Origin: Niebla homalea
Lineage: Eukaryota > Ascomycota > Lecanoromycetes > Lecanorales > Ramalinaceae
Assembly (NCBI GenBank): GCA_019925105.1
Contig: JAHGAU010000016.1
Span: 558,001 to 622,000 of the forward strand
Length of the DNA stretch: 64,000 nt
Direction of reading: 5' to 3'
Position 1 is the first letter of the stretch. Each line of letters opens with the position of its first letter. Under the pieces are notes generated by a model, which saw only the letters and a program-made list of their open reading frames with translations, was not told where the DNA came from and did not search any database. The translations under genes and the position numbers were made by a program. This document shows, one piece after another, positions 31,306 through 43,672 of this stretch.

Positions 31306-32413
31306 ATGGACGTGCAATTCCAACAGGATCCAATGGCAACTTATCAGAAGTCCAACGAAGATGAGCCAATGGATGAAAACATGAGCACAACACCGACAAG
31401 AGGCCACAGCAACGCCTATCAAGAATCCCCTCGTCGAGCCCCTCCGGAAAATTACCCTCCTGCCAATGGATCCTTTTCTCCCTCCCTCGAATCCGATTCC
31501 AACAGCCGTCATACCTCCAACAACTTAGGTTACCAACAGCCGCAGCCATATTCCAGGCCGTCATCGGGTTTATCCGGCGGTGGGGATCGGTACGGTCATA
31601 CAGCGTATCAAGATCAGAATCAGAGAGGGTCGCAGCAAGAAAAGACGCAGAACAACGTGGTGATCAAAGTCGGCATGGTGGGCGATGCGCAGATTGGAAA
31701 GACCAGCCTCATGGTCAAGTATGTGGAGGGCAGTTGGGATGAGGACTACATACAAACGTTGGGTATGGGAGGCTTGAATCGCACACGAAGCCTGTCTCTC
31801 TTCTAATGCATCCTTCTAGGTGTCAACTTCATGGAAAAGACCATCTCGATCCGCAACACGGAGATAACTTTTTCGATCTGGGATCTGGGCGGCCAACGGG
31901 AGTTTGTCAACATGCTGCCCTTGGTGTGTAATGATGCGGTGGCGATACTGTTCATGTTCGACCTCACTCGCAAGAGCACACTGAATTCGATTAAGGAATG
32001 GTACCGACAGGGACGGGGTTTCAACAAGACTGCGATTCCATTCCTGGTTGGCACCAAATATGATCACTTCATCAACTTTCCCAAGGAGGAACAAGAGGAG
32101 ATTTCGACGCAGGTAAGGCAGTCTCTACTTGAGAGTGTTTGAATGTCATCTAATGATGAGGCCAGGCTCGTCGGTTTGCCAAGGCTATGCGGGCTAGCCT
32201 GATTTTCAGCAGCACAAGTCACAGCATCAATGTCCAGAAGGTAAAGTGCCCCTCCACATGATGAATCAGGCTTGTTCTCCTGAAAGTCAAGTCATTGACG
32301 TGCTTCTTTAGATTTTCAAGATTGTACTGTCGAAAGCATTCGACCTCAAGTGTACAATACCTGAGATTGAGAACCTTGGAGAACCATTACTCATCTACCA
32401 GTCAGTGGCGTAA
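31306..32413 (+). CDS. tem1: septation GTPase Tem1/Spg1
   Basis: Four exons: 31306-31762, 31820-32112, 32166-32240 and 32312-32413; 308 residues. The frame is open upstream of 31306 but that Met is the first ATG. The first 115 residues are disordered, Gln/Ser/Pro-rich. The small-GTPase domain follows: P-loop GDAQIGKT (126-133), [16 protein letters not shown] switch II (here [12 protein letters not shown]), and a GTKYD guanine-recognition motif in place of NKxD. The end [10 protein letters not shown] matches Spg1. This GTPase sits at the spindle pole body and starts the septation/mitotic-exit signalling cascade. The assignment is firm. Confidence 0.92.
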
Positions 32414-33747
32414 GATAGCTTGACGACATTGGCGACTCTGTCTGCAGGCCGGCTTCACTTTGCTCAAGCATGAAATCTTTCGGTACTGGCATTGCGCGGA
32501 GCTGGCAGAGAAGTGGCAGGGGAGTAAGGCGTCGAAGGCTATGGGAGGGATAATTAGCGAGACGTTACGAAGAGCATGCTGGCATCATGACGATTTCGAG
32601 TTAAACCTCTAGCCGCTGTTTGCGGGCATGGTTCAATGCATTCAAGATTGTAATGACAAACATGAGAGCACACAAAACCATGGCCGTCTGTCGCCTTCTC
32701 TTTACGAGCTCCCACCCTCCCATCTTCCTAGCGGAAAGCTTGACTCATGATCCTTTCGAGAGCCGAGAAGTGCGCGCTAAAGGACGGTGATCCGTAAACC
32801 CTGAAGAATCAGAAGAAACGACATCCCGCTATTCTCACAACGGCAGCTCGACCGCAAGTCCGCAGGTAGTCCAAGCACATGCAACTCCAGTCGATACTAC
32901 CCTGCCATAACCTTACCATAATAATTTCTATGTCCGTCAGGTGGGCTGTCCCGGAGTGGGGGGTTGGGAGCTTTGTCAGAAAGAAGATTTCGACCTGCAT
33001 CTTGCATCTCGCAAGTTGTAGCCCTGTGATACGTTGATCTTGCAGCAATAGTGACTACACACATTTCCTTTTTCGACAGCAGTGAGCCCCACAATTCATT
33101 CCAATAGGAGAAACCTCACCTCAGCTTTCCCGCGATACTTCTGTATTTCACGTGTCTGGCTCTTGATCTCATAAAGATTATCATTTTGACTTTCGCTTGT
33201 GTAGCTTTCCCACAACCAAACGGGGTCACGCAATAATTTAATGTAGCGGCCGTCCCCAGACATCAATCACTAGCACGCTCTCTGCGACGGACTACGTACC
33301 TTTGGGTACTCGGCAGACGGCATCACCATCTTCAGCGTAGTCATCACCAAAAAACCATCAGCACTTGCGAAGGAGGTTCCCTTGGTCCCCAAGCTGTACG
33401 GAGTATACACACCATCGACCAGGATCCTGGCGCTGGCCTTGGGCTAGAATGATCATCCCTGCTGGCCCCAAATGCGGAGTCTGGGGATTCTGGAACCAAT
33501 CATGTGCTCTCAATAGAGTGCGAACGGCATGTCCTCCCTCGTGCAGTCGGCTCATTGGATCCGATTGTGCATGTCGTGGTGCCGGCATCCACCCAGTGGT
33601 GCAAGAGGGTCGGAGGGGTTGCTTTGGTGCGGCGGGTTGCCTCAATATATATTGATGCTACTCCCCACCTCGCATCTGCATCTCCTCCCAGTTGCTGTTA
33701 CCTGGGATTGCTTTATACATCAGTGTTTCATCATCCCAAACAACACC
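32414..33747. promoter_or_regulatory. 1.3 kb upstream region of the sugar transporter gene
   Basis: No gene is supported. Two plus-strand matches to the CreA carbon-repressor consensus SYGGRG are visible: GTGGGG near 32956 and CTGGGG at 33481-33486, with CCAAT at 33496-33500 and a TATA-like stretch near 33644. Such short motifs occur by chance, so regulation is only suggested. Confidence 0.35.
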
Positions 33748-35455
33748 ATGGCGATTGGAAACGTCTACGTCATCGCTGCCATCGCCATCATTGGCGGGGC
33801 ATTGTTCGGTTTTGATATATCATCTCAAAGTGCCATTCTTGGGACATGGCAGTACAAGTGCTACTTCAATCAAGGTGGCCCATGGACCACCCACGATGAG
33901 TGCTCAGGGCCCACTGCGAGCACACAAGGAGGCATCTCCGCCTCCATGCCTGGTGGTTCCTGGGTAGGCGCCCTTGCTTCTGGCTTCATCTCCGACGCCC
34001 TCGGACGAAAATACTCCATCATGATTGCTTGCGTAATTTGGTAAGTTGGTTCAGGCAAAATCATTGGCATTCACCCCGGCCATCCAGTGTATTGGCTGAC
34101 GAATGTCCAGGCTTGTCGGCTGCATCCTGGTCTGCGCATCGCAAAACATCGGCATGCTCGTCGTTGGACGCTTCATCAACGGTCTCTGCGTCGGTATCGC
34201 TTCAGCTCAGGTACCAGTCTACGTCTCCGAGATCGCACCACCTTCCAAGCGTGGGCGATTGGTCGGCGCTCAACAATGGGCCATCACCTGGGGAATCCTC
34301 ATCATGTTCTACATCTCCTATGGTTGCTCATTCATCAACGGGACTGCCGCTTTCCGCGTTCCGTGGGGCCTTCAAATGGTTCCGGCTCTCTGTCTTCTGT
34401 TCGGCATGATGTTTTTGCCCGAATCACCTCGTTGGCTGGCTCGCAAGGATCGATGGGAGGAGTGCCATGCCGTCTTGACTCTGGTCCATGGTAAAGGCGA
34501 TCCCAATAGTGCTTTTGTGAGAAAGGAGTTTCAGGAGATCAAGGATATGCACGAGTTCGAACGCAACAACGCAGATGCCACTTTCTTGGAACTGGTCAAG
34601 CCCAACATGATCTGGAGAACCCACATTGGTGTTTTCACTCAGATCTGGTCCCAGCTGACAGGCATGAACGTCATGATGCTGTACATTGTCTACGTCTTCG
34701 CCATGGCCGGTCTCACTGGCAACAACCTACTGGTTTCTTCCTCGATCCAATACGTCATCAACGTCGTTCTCACTGTTCCCGCGCTGCTTTACGTCGATCG
34801 CTGGGGACGTCGCCCAACACTGCTGCTTGGCGCTCTTGGCATGATGACCTTCATGTTCGCCAACGCCGGCTTAATGCCATCCTACGGCTCTTATGCCGGG
34901 CCCGATGGCGTCAACAACGTTCCCGAAGCCTCCTGGTCGCTTTCTGGTCCACCGTCCAAAGCCGTCATCGCATGCACCTACCTCTTCGTGGCCTGCTATG
35001 CACCAACCTGGGGTCCCGTCAGCTGGATCTACCCACCAGAGCTCTTCCCTCTCCGCATTCGCGGCAAGGCCGTCGCCCTCACCACCTCCTCCAATTGGAT
35101 CTTCAACTTCGCCCTTAGCTACTTCGTCCCTCCCGCATTCGTCAACATCCAGTGGAAGGTCTACGTCGTCTTCGGTGTCTTCAACGCCGCCATGTTCTTG
35201 CATGTGCTGTTCGCCTTCCCCGAGACTGCTGGCAAAACGCTCGAGGAGGTCGAGCAGATGTTCACAGACCCGCTCGGACCCAAGTACATCGGTACCCCTG
35301 CGTGGAAGACGCACAAGAAGTTCCACGACGCCAGACTGCTCGAGACTGGCCAGATTGATCCCGAGAAGATGGCGCAGTTCGAGCATGATGAGGGAGGCTC
35401 TCGGAGCGGGAGTGAGACGAGGGGTGAGAAGGTGGAGCCGCCAACCACGGCTTGA
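33748..35455 (+). CDS. MFS sugar transporter (hexose-type)
   Basis: Two exons, 33748-34040 and 34111-35455, with a 70-base intron (GTAAGT...TCCAG) splitting a Trp codon; 545 residues. The signatures of the sugar porter family are present: GGALFGFDISS in the first span, ALGRKYS, GRFINGLCVG, PVYVSEIAPPSKRGRLV, PESPRWLARKDR, VDRWGRRPTLL, and the terminal FPETAGKTLEEVEQMF. Twelve spans are expected. The class resembles fungal high-affinity hexose or monosaccharide/proton symporters. The C-tail is long, acidic and probably cytosolic. The substrate is not determined by sequence. Confidence 0.9.
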
Positions 35456-35934
35456 TTGGTCTTATGCCTTGGCGGCGCTCCACGCGGCTTTTTCCACGAC
35501 ATACTTCATGTCTTTTCAATGCGTACAGTGATGATGATAGTTGTCGGATGGAAGCGCAGAGCGCTCATCCCCAGATACCTTCTCTAGAAGTAGCATATCC
35601 AAACAACGCTTTTAAATCATCCTGCTTTCCCTCCATTTCTAGAATTTCAATTTGAGCTTGTTCCTGGCGCTTTGCTTGATTGACCTGTTTTTCGTGTGCA
35701 GTGGTAGCTACCTAGTCTCCAGGAGCTCTCTGACTCTGCTTCCAGCATGGATCTGCAACAGTGTTTGCGGAAAAGGTTCACAACTTAGATATATGACCCT
35801 TGGGCCCATGACTAGCGTTCCCCGACAGCACCATGTGTATATATGTTGTTTTTTTTGAGATGATAATTACGTTACACTGGGCTACAAAACAGAGGCTTGA
35901 ACCCCCCCCCCGGGGATAAAAAGGAGGGCCATGC
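35456..35934. other. intergenic between convergent genes, with a run of C
   Basis: Convergent 3' ends. A homopolymer of about ten C followed by four G lies near 35902-35915, a spot prone to length errors. No gene seen. Confidence 0.5.
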
Positions 35935-37911
35935 TCAGATGTCGAGACTATCCATCCGCCAGATATCGAGGTGCCTCACCTCCTCGATCCCCCTCCGCCA
36001 GACCTCCCGCCTCCTCACCTCCCCCTCACCCTCCTCACTGTCCCGCGTCCCGGCCGCCGCGGCCGCCGCGACGACGAACTTCTTCGTGCCCACCTCGAAG
36101 ATCAGATCGGGTCCGCCAAGATCCAGGTACCGCATCGAACTCCACTGGTCGTTCACGCACTCCTCCCCAATCTTCTGCACGTGCAGACCCTTGGCGTCCA
36201 ACTGCCTCATCATGTCCACGAACCGGCCGCCGCGGACGCCGGTATAACCCTCCCTGTCCTCGCTGCTGCTGCTGGTGCTGTTGGTTTTGTTGTTGCTGTT
36301 TTCGTTGACATTACCGCCGTCGTCCTCACTGTCGGGCAAGAAGCGCAAGACTTTTAGCTTGGGCAGGAAGGGGACGAGCAGACGCACATGCTTGAAGTTC
36401 TCGTATTCGGTGCCGATGGCCAGCTGTTCCATGTTCGGGCAATTGCGGATGATCTTGGAGATGTCGTCCGCGGTGAGGCGCCATTGCGGGAGCAACAGCA
36501 GATGGCGGAGGGTGGCGCCGTGGTTCTTGACGATGGCGTCGAGGAAGACGGGTTTGAGGGACTGGAGACAGCTTGAGGAGAAAGGGTGGGGCGAGCACTT
36601 CGAGGATGATGAGGTGCTGGCGGGTGGTGTGTCGCCGTTGGTGGTGGTTGGATCTCTGGGCGAGGGGGTCGAGGATTTCGGTGGGGTTTGGACTGCCGGC
36701 AGGGGATTGCTCTTGTTCGTATTGCTGACCAGGTAGAGGCGCTCCAGGCCTCGGATGGAGCCAAGGAATTCGGCCTGTGCGCGCGTGGTTTTGTCGACCC
36801 GGAGCATCTTTAGGCTGGAAAAGGCATTGCAGGGCGCTGCCCGCCAGGAATTCTGCATGAAAGACATGCTGCCATCGTCGTCCAGGCCGTGGGAGCTGTT
36901 GAGCATGGTGATCTCTTCGACGACGTCTTCGTCGAAGATCCCGCCACACATGCCCGAGTCGTGGGCGTAGAGATTTTGTATCGCCATGGACTTCAACGAC
37001 ATCCTGTAATTCGAGGAACCTATCTTTCCAAAGTATGACGCAGCGTTTGTGCTGGGTTCGCGAGAAGAGCGCATGCGTGGGGACCAATGGAATTCGAGAT
37101 GGCGTAGCGACCTAGAGCCGTAGAGTAGGTGGGAAATGTCGTCTGGGTAGCAGAGTGGGTCTATGTCGGTGATTCTGAGTCTCTGGAGGTTGGGTATGGA
37201 CGGAGCGAGACAGACTGGTCGGGGCAGGCGTTTCGATGGGAACTTCAGAGTGAGGGATTTCAATGTCTTGCTTTGAGACAGTGCCTGCCATACTGTTGGT
37301 AGCATCTTCGTGTCCAAATCCCAGCTGCATTGGTCAGCCGCATAATCGATCATGACAAGCATGATACCCACTGGAAGCTGTCCAACACGCCCATCCTTTC
37401 CACAGCCACTCTCACGAGGCTGTTCATCATCATGCTGCCATCAGGGACCCGTCCGACTTTCGCATACTCTTCCAAGTCATACTCTCTCCAATCCCCAGCG
37501 ACCGCGAAGCTCTTCACATATGCAGCGACATGTCTCGATACCAGACCATTCAGCCCCATGGAAAATGGGCTTGACATGCCGCAACCCTCTGGACGACCAT
37601 CGCTTGTGTTGTATCGAATCCGATTGTAGGCAGTGAGTGTGACGTTGGTGTACAATTGTGGAAGGGCGATGTAGTGGAAGATGCGGCATGTGCGACATGC
37701 TCGTGAGAGGTCTGACGGACGATCTAGCTAATGAGCATCTTGTTAGCTTGGGTTTACCTAGACTTTTACATCGTATAGAACCTCTTACGAAGGATATGAT
37801 TAGAGCTATGAGGTTCAGTGGTAACGGCAAGAAAGGCGTGGCCTTTTCGTCTCGTCCATCAAGGATGGCACGGTCAAATAGATTGGCTGCTACAATCCGT
37901 GGGTCGCTCAT
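35935..37911 (-). CDS. F-box protein with leucine-rich-like repeats
   Basis: Three exons: 37911-37789, 37727-37372 and 37324-35935; 622 residues. The first exon ends in a fungal F-box-like core (PLPLNLIALIISF) and continues across the intron into LDRPSDLSRACRTCRIFHYIALPQLY, as F-boxes do. The second intron (48 bases, GTGGGT...ATGCAG) joins SFH to WDLDTKMLP. Downstream are irregular leucine-rich strands (LKSLTLKFP, LQRLRITDI, LRHLEFHW, LKVLRFLP). An alanine run (AAAAAAA, coded by gcc/gcg repeats near 36054-36072) lies near the C-terminus. Such proteins usually recruit targets to SCF ubiquitin ligases; the target is unknown. High GC here creates several long antisense frames that I do not believe. 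Confidence 0.78.
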
Positions 37912-38431
37912 TCTGGAAGGAAATGCTGCTTCTGGAATAGGGACCAGAGCATCTGTTATAGGAACTTTTCATCCGGGGTGATATGAACAGCTTATTGTAA
38001 CAATTCCATGACACTTGCCAGATGAAGGAGCTAACTTCATCTATTGCGCGTTACCCCTTTGACGAGTAAAAGGAAATCTTCAACATTGCAGTGATGTCTT
38101 CCACACATCTTCCTTGCCGAAGTTATCGTCTAATCTCTGCTGGCCTTCATTGGATTTAATGCAATCTTCCCTCGTTGTGGATCTCATATTATTCGTAGGC
38201 ATCCAACATACGTCATATATCCAGGTTGCATCAATTTTCCACTCACGCCTTAATAACCGCTGCCCATTGCTTACCCATGAGGGAATGGCTTTAAGGACAT
38301 TAGTAGACACACATGATTATTCCAACTGAGCCTGCACACTAATGTAGATGCTCAATGAATGCCAAATCTTAGTTCTGAGGCATTAAGCTACGTATCATTG
38401 TACAGAATACACGTTCTCCTATGTGAGGATG
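37912..38431. other. intergenic, no gene seen
   Basis: About 520 bases upstream of the F-box gene and downstream of a decayed gene. Nothing distinctive was seen. Confidence 0.4.
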
Positions 38432-39720
38432 CTAGACATTTTTTACCTGATTGATGACGGAAACTTCTTTGAGTAAATCAAAACCCTCTACCAAGACTCC
38501 CTGCCACCCATTCTTTCGCCACCAATACTCCACTTCCTTTTCTTTCCAACTCCAAGTCGACACTGCCCAATGATATGAATTCCTGGACCAAGAGCCAGCG
38601 CGGAAAGGTGGAGTCTTCCTGTTTGGAGGCGTGTACGCGGTTGTAGTCACGGTGAGAAGTTAGGTGAGCATAGCGGCGATATGTACGAGCAAACTCGTCG
38701 TCTGCTTCAGCTGCATCTGGGCGGTCAGGGCACCGAATTTGCATCATAAAGAGGTGAGGGGAGGGGCTGGATGCTGATGAAGCGAGTGGTAATGGTATGA
38801 TAGATTGTTTTGGTTTCGAGCAGAAGAGGCAAAGACCTACCACTCATAGGAGATTCGTCATAATGATCAGAGTGGACCTGTGCCTTCGTCTCATTCGGCA
38901 CATCCAGTCTCTCGTACAATCTCGGTTTTGCACCTTCAGTGCACTCCTCTTCGTCTGATTCGATTCACACGCCAGCGATGTTCTCTTTGTAAAACACTTG
39001 GTCGGGCTCTTGGTTGGGGTCGAAGTCTGGTGTCATTTTCAGATCGAGAGCATCGTAGTCAACGTCATCCTCTTTTTGGTCCAGGTATAATTCTTCACCA
39101 TTTGGGAGGCGCGAGAATCCGTCTTCCTGAAGAATTGGTTGCAATTTGGGTGGAAGCGGTCGATCTTCAATGGATGCTGTCTCACTGGGATCCAGCTCTG
39201 TATCACTCTCATCATTCTGTATCACTCTCATCAATGATGGAGGTTTTGTACTTGGCCGGCAAATGAACGCCGAGTGACTGAAGTCTCGCCAGATCGTGGA
39301 TTGGAGTCAACGCAAGGCGAGGGAAATGGTTCTGACCCCACTTCTGAGACACGTTGTAAAATTGCAGCCGCCTATTTGCCCCTCTAAGAAGGTCGTATAT
39401 CCCCACAATCACTGTAGTATGTGGCTCGAGAGCAAGTGGTTTTGCAGGGACGAGGAAAAGACTAGGCTTCTCACGGCAGGCAGAAGAACAAAAGGACTTG
39501 ACATCACATTGTACAATGGACTCAGAAAACCTTCTGTGTGAATATGATTGAATGTTGGAGTACTGCCATGGAAGTTTCATGTCTCAGGCAAGACGACGGC
39601 TCAGGCTCTACAAAGCTGATTTGTAAGAGAGTCATACATTCCATCTTCCAGAGATCAAACACTACGCTATAACCACCAAAGGACAAGCATAATCTTCTTA
39701 GGCGGGCTGGAAGGCACAAG
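38432..39720 (-). pseudogene. decayed protein gene with tandem-duplication frameshift and internal stop
   Basis: Protein-like sequence runs down the minus strand but is not one open frame. From about 39530 the frame reads VGIYDLLRGANRRLQFYN and LHDLARLQSLGVHLP-like sequence (exact: HDLARLQSLGVHLP). It breaks where a 17-base unit occurs twice with period 19 (39197-39232); without one copy it continues straight into ELDPSETASIEDRP. It next meets TGA at 38967-38965, beyond which the same frame stays open (IESDEEECTEGAKPRLYERL). A normal-looking intron follows (38840-38711, GTAGGT...ATGCAG), then EADDEFARTYRRYAHL. Further upstream, 39719-39522 encodes LRRLCLSFGGYSVVFDLW in another frame. Below about 38650 two frames are both open and I cannot choose. 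No family is recognised; the upstream part recalls F-box-type fungal proteins. Confidence 0.6.
39197..39232. repeat. 19-base-period tandem duplication
   Basis: The 17-base unit tctgtatcactctcatc occurs at 39197-39213 and again at 39216-39232. Period 19 is not a multiple of three and coincides exactly with the frameshift in the decayed gene. Confidence 0.9.
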
Positions 39721-40038
39721 AATGTTCGGATGTGTCTGCTAGTGTAATTGTTGCATGTTAGGTACTATACATCAATCACAACGTGAGTTTTAACTCATGG
39801 CCCCTTAACACGAACTCACGTGATCCTTATTTGATCACAGGTAACGGATACAAATTGCTACCATGTTTCGAGCATTGAGTGACAGGCTTCGGCAGTAATG
39901 TTCAGAACATACACATATGATATTTCCACCTATTTCCACCATACAGCCAGCATGCCGATACCCCCAAAGTTGAAGCAGTTGCTATGCATTCCTGTTCAAA
40001 GCCTGTTCGTATCTTATGTGCATCACTCTCAGCCAGCG
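39721..40038. other. intergenic, no gene seen
   Basis: About 320 bases between the decayed gene and the 3' end of the Elg1 gene; nothing recognised. Confidence 0.4.
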
Positions 40039-43000
40039 TCATGCCAATTCAACAGTCATCCTATCGGTAGGTGTCGAGGATCGGCTCGGCCCATCAGAGA
40101 CATCCTTTGAAGCCATCAGATCTGGTTCGATCATTGACAGTGCTGCTTCCTGCCATCCATCGCCAGCAGTCGCCAACACCATGTCGTAATTCGTCCCGCT
40201 TGGTAACCATCTTTCTCGCCTGGTATTGGCCTTGTTGCCGCCCTCGAGAGCTGCTCTGCTTGCCCGCGTTCTTCGAATCTTGCTCTTATCGCTACCGGAC
40301 TGCGACAAGGCTGCACTCAGTTGGCGGCGCTGCTCTTCGAGGCGGCGATCATAGGCTGCGATCGAGCGCACGTATGGGGCAAGATCTGCAGCGATTACTG
40401 CCAGAGCATTGTCAAATGCTGATATTTGAGTGCCTTTGGCAATCCCCAGTACCGCTGGAGTGGCCCTTGCAATCGGCTCCAGTGTATTCCTTAAAACTTC
40501 CCTTGTGCGCGAATGGGTAGAGACACCATGGTATGGTCTTTCGCAGATCTGGTGAATGACTCCGTGGTTTTTCGTTTCTTCTGAGCGCCTCTCACATCGC
40601 CTTGCCGCTAGCCGTGCAGCGAAGGCACGTAATGTCAATGCTAAAGCAGGTGTGAAGGCCGTCAAGTCTTCTCTGACGTCGGCCTGGATCAAATGCTGGC
40701 CTTCGACAAAATTGCAGCGAAACTTGTCTGTCACTTCTGGCTGTGTTGGATCAAGTGGCATCATCAGTGAGTCTCTCAGCTCCACTGTAGGTATGAGGTC
40801 TGTCAAACTGAGCGTCTCGCATTCCCTTTCGTAAGCTTCTAGGCTTTCTAATTGTGTTCTCGGAGACGCCAGCCTGACAGTCCTCTGAGATGGTTCTGTG
40901 TGCTCTGCGATAGTCATTAAGTCAATTTGCCACCAGTTGCAAACCTGCAAAAGAAGGCTCGCTTCTTCCTCAATGCGGTAGCAATTGGTGTCCGTTAGCA
41001 TATCGCCACCGAGCCATCCGAGGCCCTTACTATACGTATCCTCGCTGACGACACGGCGGTTGTCTGGCCTTTGACAGCTGTCATGATCGCCTAACTTTTC
41101 TAGCAACATCCACTCCAAGCCACCCTTGGTATCACCCAAAGCCATTTGACAGTAGAATTGAAGCTCGGCCAACGCCGCACGCAAGTCAAACTCCTTCGCC
41201 CTGTACAGAGCTAAGACAGCTTCTCGCTTGATCAAGTGACCCTCATGACATGCAACCAAGATCAAATAGTCCGTGGCAAGCTGCTCAGGACAGAGACCGA
41301 AGCGGAAGATACCATGAAGCGCCATGTCATTAAAGGGTATGAGGCTCTCGTCGACGCAAGTCATGATAACGGGCCTTCGCGTGTTCAAGATCATTTCAAG
41401 CACGGTCGTCCAAAACATCTTATCCTCTTCGAACAGTATGTCTACTTCTTCCAGAAGGATCAGTGATTGTTTCTGATTGCCCGCCTCCTTGACACCTTTG
41501 AGTGATGCCGTCTTCTTGGGAGATTGGCGGCTTTGAGGCGACTTAGTCTGCTTCTTAGGCGATTTCCTCTTCTTCGATGATTGTGTTGACTTGAAGAAAG
41601 AGTTCACGGTCCCCTGTCTTCCAGAGTCGAGATCTTTTTGAAATGTTTCGTCGACCTCCCGAAGATCGCCATTTGGAGCAACGGCATCCTTTGCTTCCGA
41701 GGTCGCGTTCTTTCTCACGAGGTGATTGCGTGTCATATCTCCAACTCGATCTAGTATATCTCTACCACTTCTTCTGCTGCCGGCATTGATTTCAAATACT
41801 TCAAACCCCAATTCCTGCGCTATGGCGAAGACAGTCGCCGTTTTCCCACAACCGGAAGGCCCACTGAGGACGATGGTATGAGACAGCCTTTGACCAGAAT
41901 CGATATTGCTGGGACAATCTGATCCAACGAGAGACCTCTTCCCTCCAGCATGTCCGTCGAGTTCCTTTCCTTCATTTTCACTCAATGTGACCATATCCGC
42001 CGTGTCATCGTCACTTGATACAAGAAAGTCGTCCAGGTCTCTCGCCCTCTTCCGGGTTTTCTTCCTCGACTTTGAGCGCAAGGCAGCGGAGTGAGCATCA
42101 TTCTGGATCCCGACAGAATTTACAGTTAATGTACGAAGCCAATCACGAATCATCAAGGCTTCTCGCCCTGGCTGCAGCACTTGTTCAGCAGTCCTGGGAG
42201 CAAATTTATGGTTCCAGGCCTGTGTCTCGCATTCGAATTTTTCGAAAGCAGTCCGGGTGTCAGCAATGTCGTCGTAGATCCTGCGAAGACATGCGGGTGT
42301 CTCAACGGCTACAGAGGGCGAAACATGAATTGAAAACTCTACCACTGGCTTGCGCATATCAGCTCTATTCTGTGCAAAATGCAGTTGCGGGCATATGCTT
42401 TTCTGTAATTCAGGTCCAGGGATGATGCGTCTTTTGGGACGGCAAAATTCGGGCCTGTGCACCAAGTGCCTGTCATTACGAAGGCTACGAGACTCGCCCA
42501 CGAATTTTGCAAGGGGTCGCAGAATCTCGTCCTCGCCGGAAATCATGATCTGAGGCGCCTTCGACTTCCGTCCTCCCTGAAGTTGTTGGTCACAGGACCC
42601 CAGAAATGCTAATGAACCCGACACGTTCGGCTCCCTTGCCACGTGCAACATGTCCGAAGGCGGCCAGCTTGGCTCCATTGCCCCAGGAAATCTGCTTAGA
42701 CGAGCATGATCGGTACCAAAGCTTGGAAGACCAAAGTCTACCTTCGACGTACTTTCGTCCACAAGACCTGGAGGCTTGCTATTTACCCGGGCCTTCTTGA
42801 AGATCATGTGGTCTTGCGTGTTCCCACTCTTTGCTGTTGGAGCCTTGGGGTCGATATCTACAGGGCTCGCGTCGGACTTCCCAAGCGAACCAGCCATTTG
42901 GCCGGTAAAAAATGGATGCGTAGGCTTTGGGGGTGCTGTAGATGGCTCCGTTTTAGCTTTCGAGCTGGTTTCCTGGTTCGCTGGTGGAGGAAAGAGAATA

Positions 43001-43672
43001 GCGTTGATTTTGTCTCCAAGAATCCTTCGCATCTTCTTTCGTTTACCATATTTGATAATGACGATTCCTCTGTTTGGCAATTCTTCTTTGTCCTTCGACC
43101 GCCGTGGCCTGCCCCTTCGAGGACCCACATTAGGTGCCTGAATACTTGGCGATGTTAATTTCCCATCTGAACGCACTTTCAGCATCTTTTTAGGCGGCGT
43201 GCGAGCCGCTACCTCCCTCGAAGCCGACGAAGCGTTGCTCTGGATTGATGTAGAGGCTTGCTCGCCAGAGATCAATGTTGGTCTCCCACCTTCACCATTA
43301 TTTGCTTCCTCTTCAAGAGGTGTAGTTGTTGCGTCTTGATCCTGATCTTGGCTAGTTGCGGTCGAGGCCTCCCCTGTCACCTTATTTGGCGCCACGCTTG
43401 ACCCATTACCAAGAAGCTCTGGGGCTTTACTGGCAGCATTTTGGAGCTGCTCCACCCAATTGGAGGACTGCGGGATGGTGATGTTGGATATGGCCTGGCT
43501 TGGCTCTGGTGACGCTGTCTTTCGCCGCTTCCTTGGGGCTTCACCCGCATCGAGATCATCGGATGCTTCAAAAATGCGTCAGTATACTGAAAGCGTCGAG
43601 GGGCTGCAGCATGTACTGACGATCCTTGGGCCTGAAGAACGGATGGACTCTTGGTCCAAAGCTACTTGCCAT
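40039..43672 (-). CDS. elg1: Elg1/ATAD5-type AAA+ PCNA unloader
   Basis: Two exons, 43672-43621 and 43565-40039; 1192 residues. The 52-base first exon encodes MASSFGPRVHPFFRPKD, with the HPFF motif typical of the Elg1 N-terminus; the intron (GTCAGT...TTGAAG, branch CTGAC) uses an AAG acceptor. PRKRRKTASPEP is a likely nuclear signal. The AAA+ core has Walker A GPSGCGKTAT near residue 580, then AQELGFEVFEINAGSRRSGRD and Walker B LILLEEVDILFEED. Between them is a Lys/Ser-rich segment (KKRKSPKKQTKSP). Elg1 forms an RFC-like complex with Rfc2-5 that removes PCNA from DNA after replication. Head to head with Utp8. Confident family call. Confidence 0.9.

Noticed and set aside
35897..36576. Several long plus-strand frames, up to about 150 codons
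   Set aside because: They are antisense to the GC-rich F-box gene; composition is Pro/Arg/Ser-rich and no domain is visible.
39204..39226. A very short intron removing the 19-base repeat shift
   Set aside because: The only GT...AG pair on the minus strand there would be about 28 bases, too short for a spliceosomal intron.
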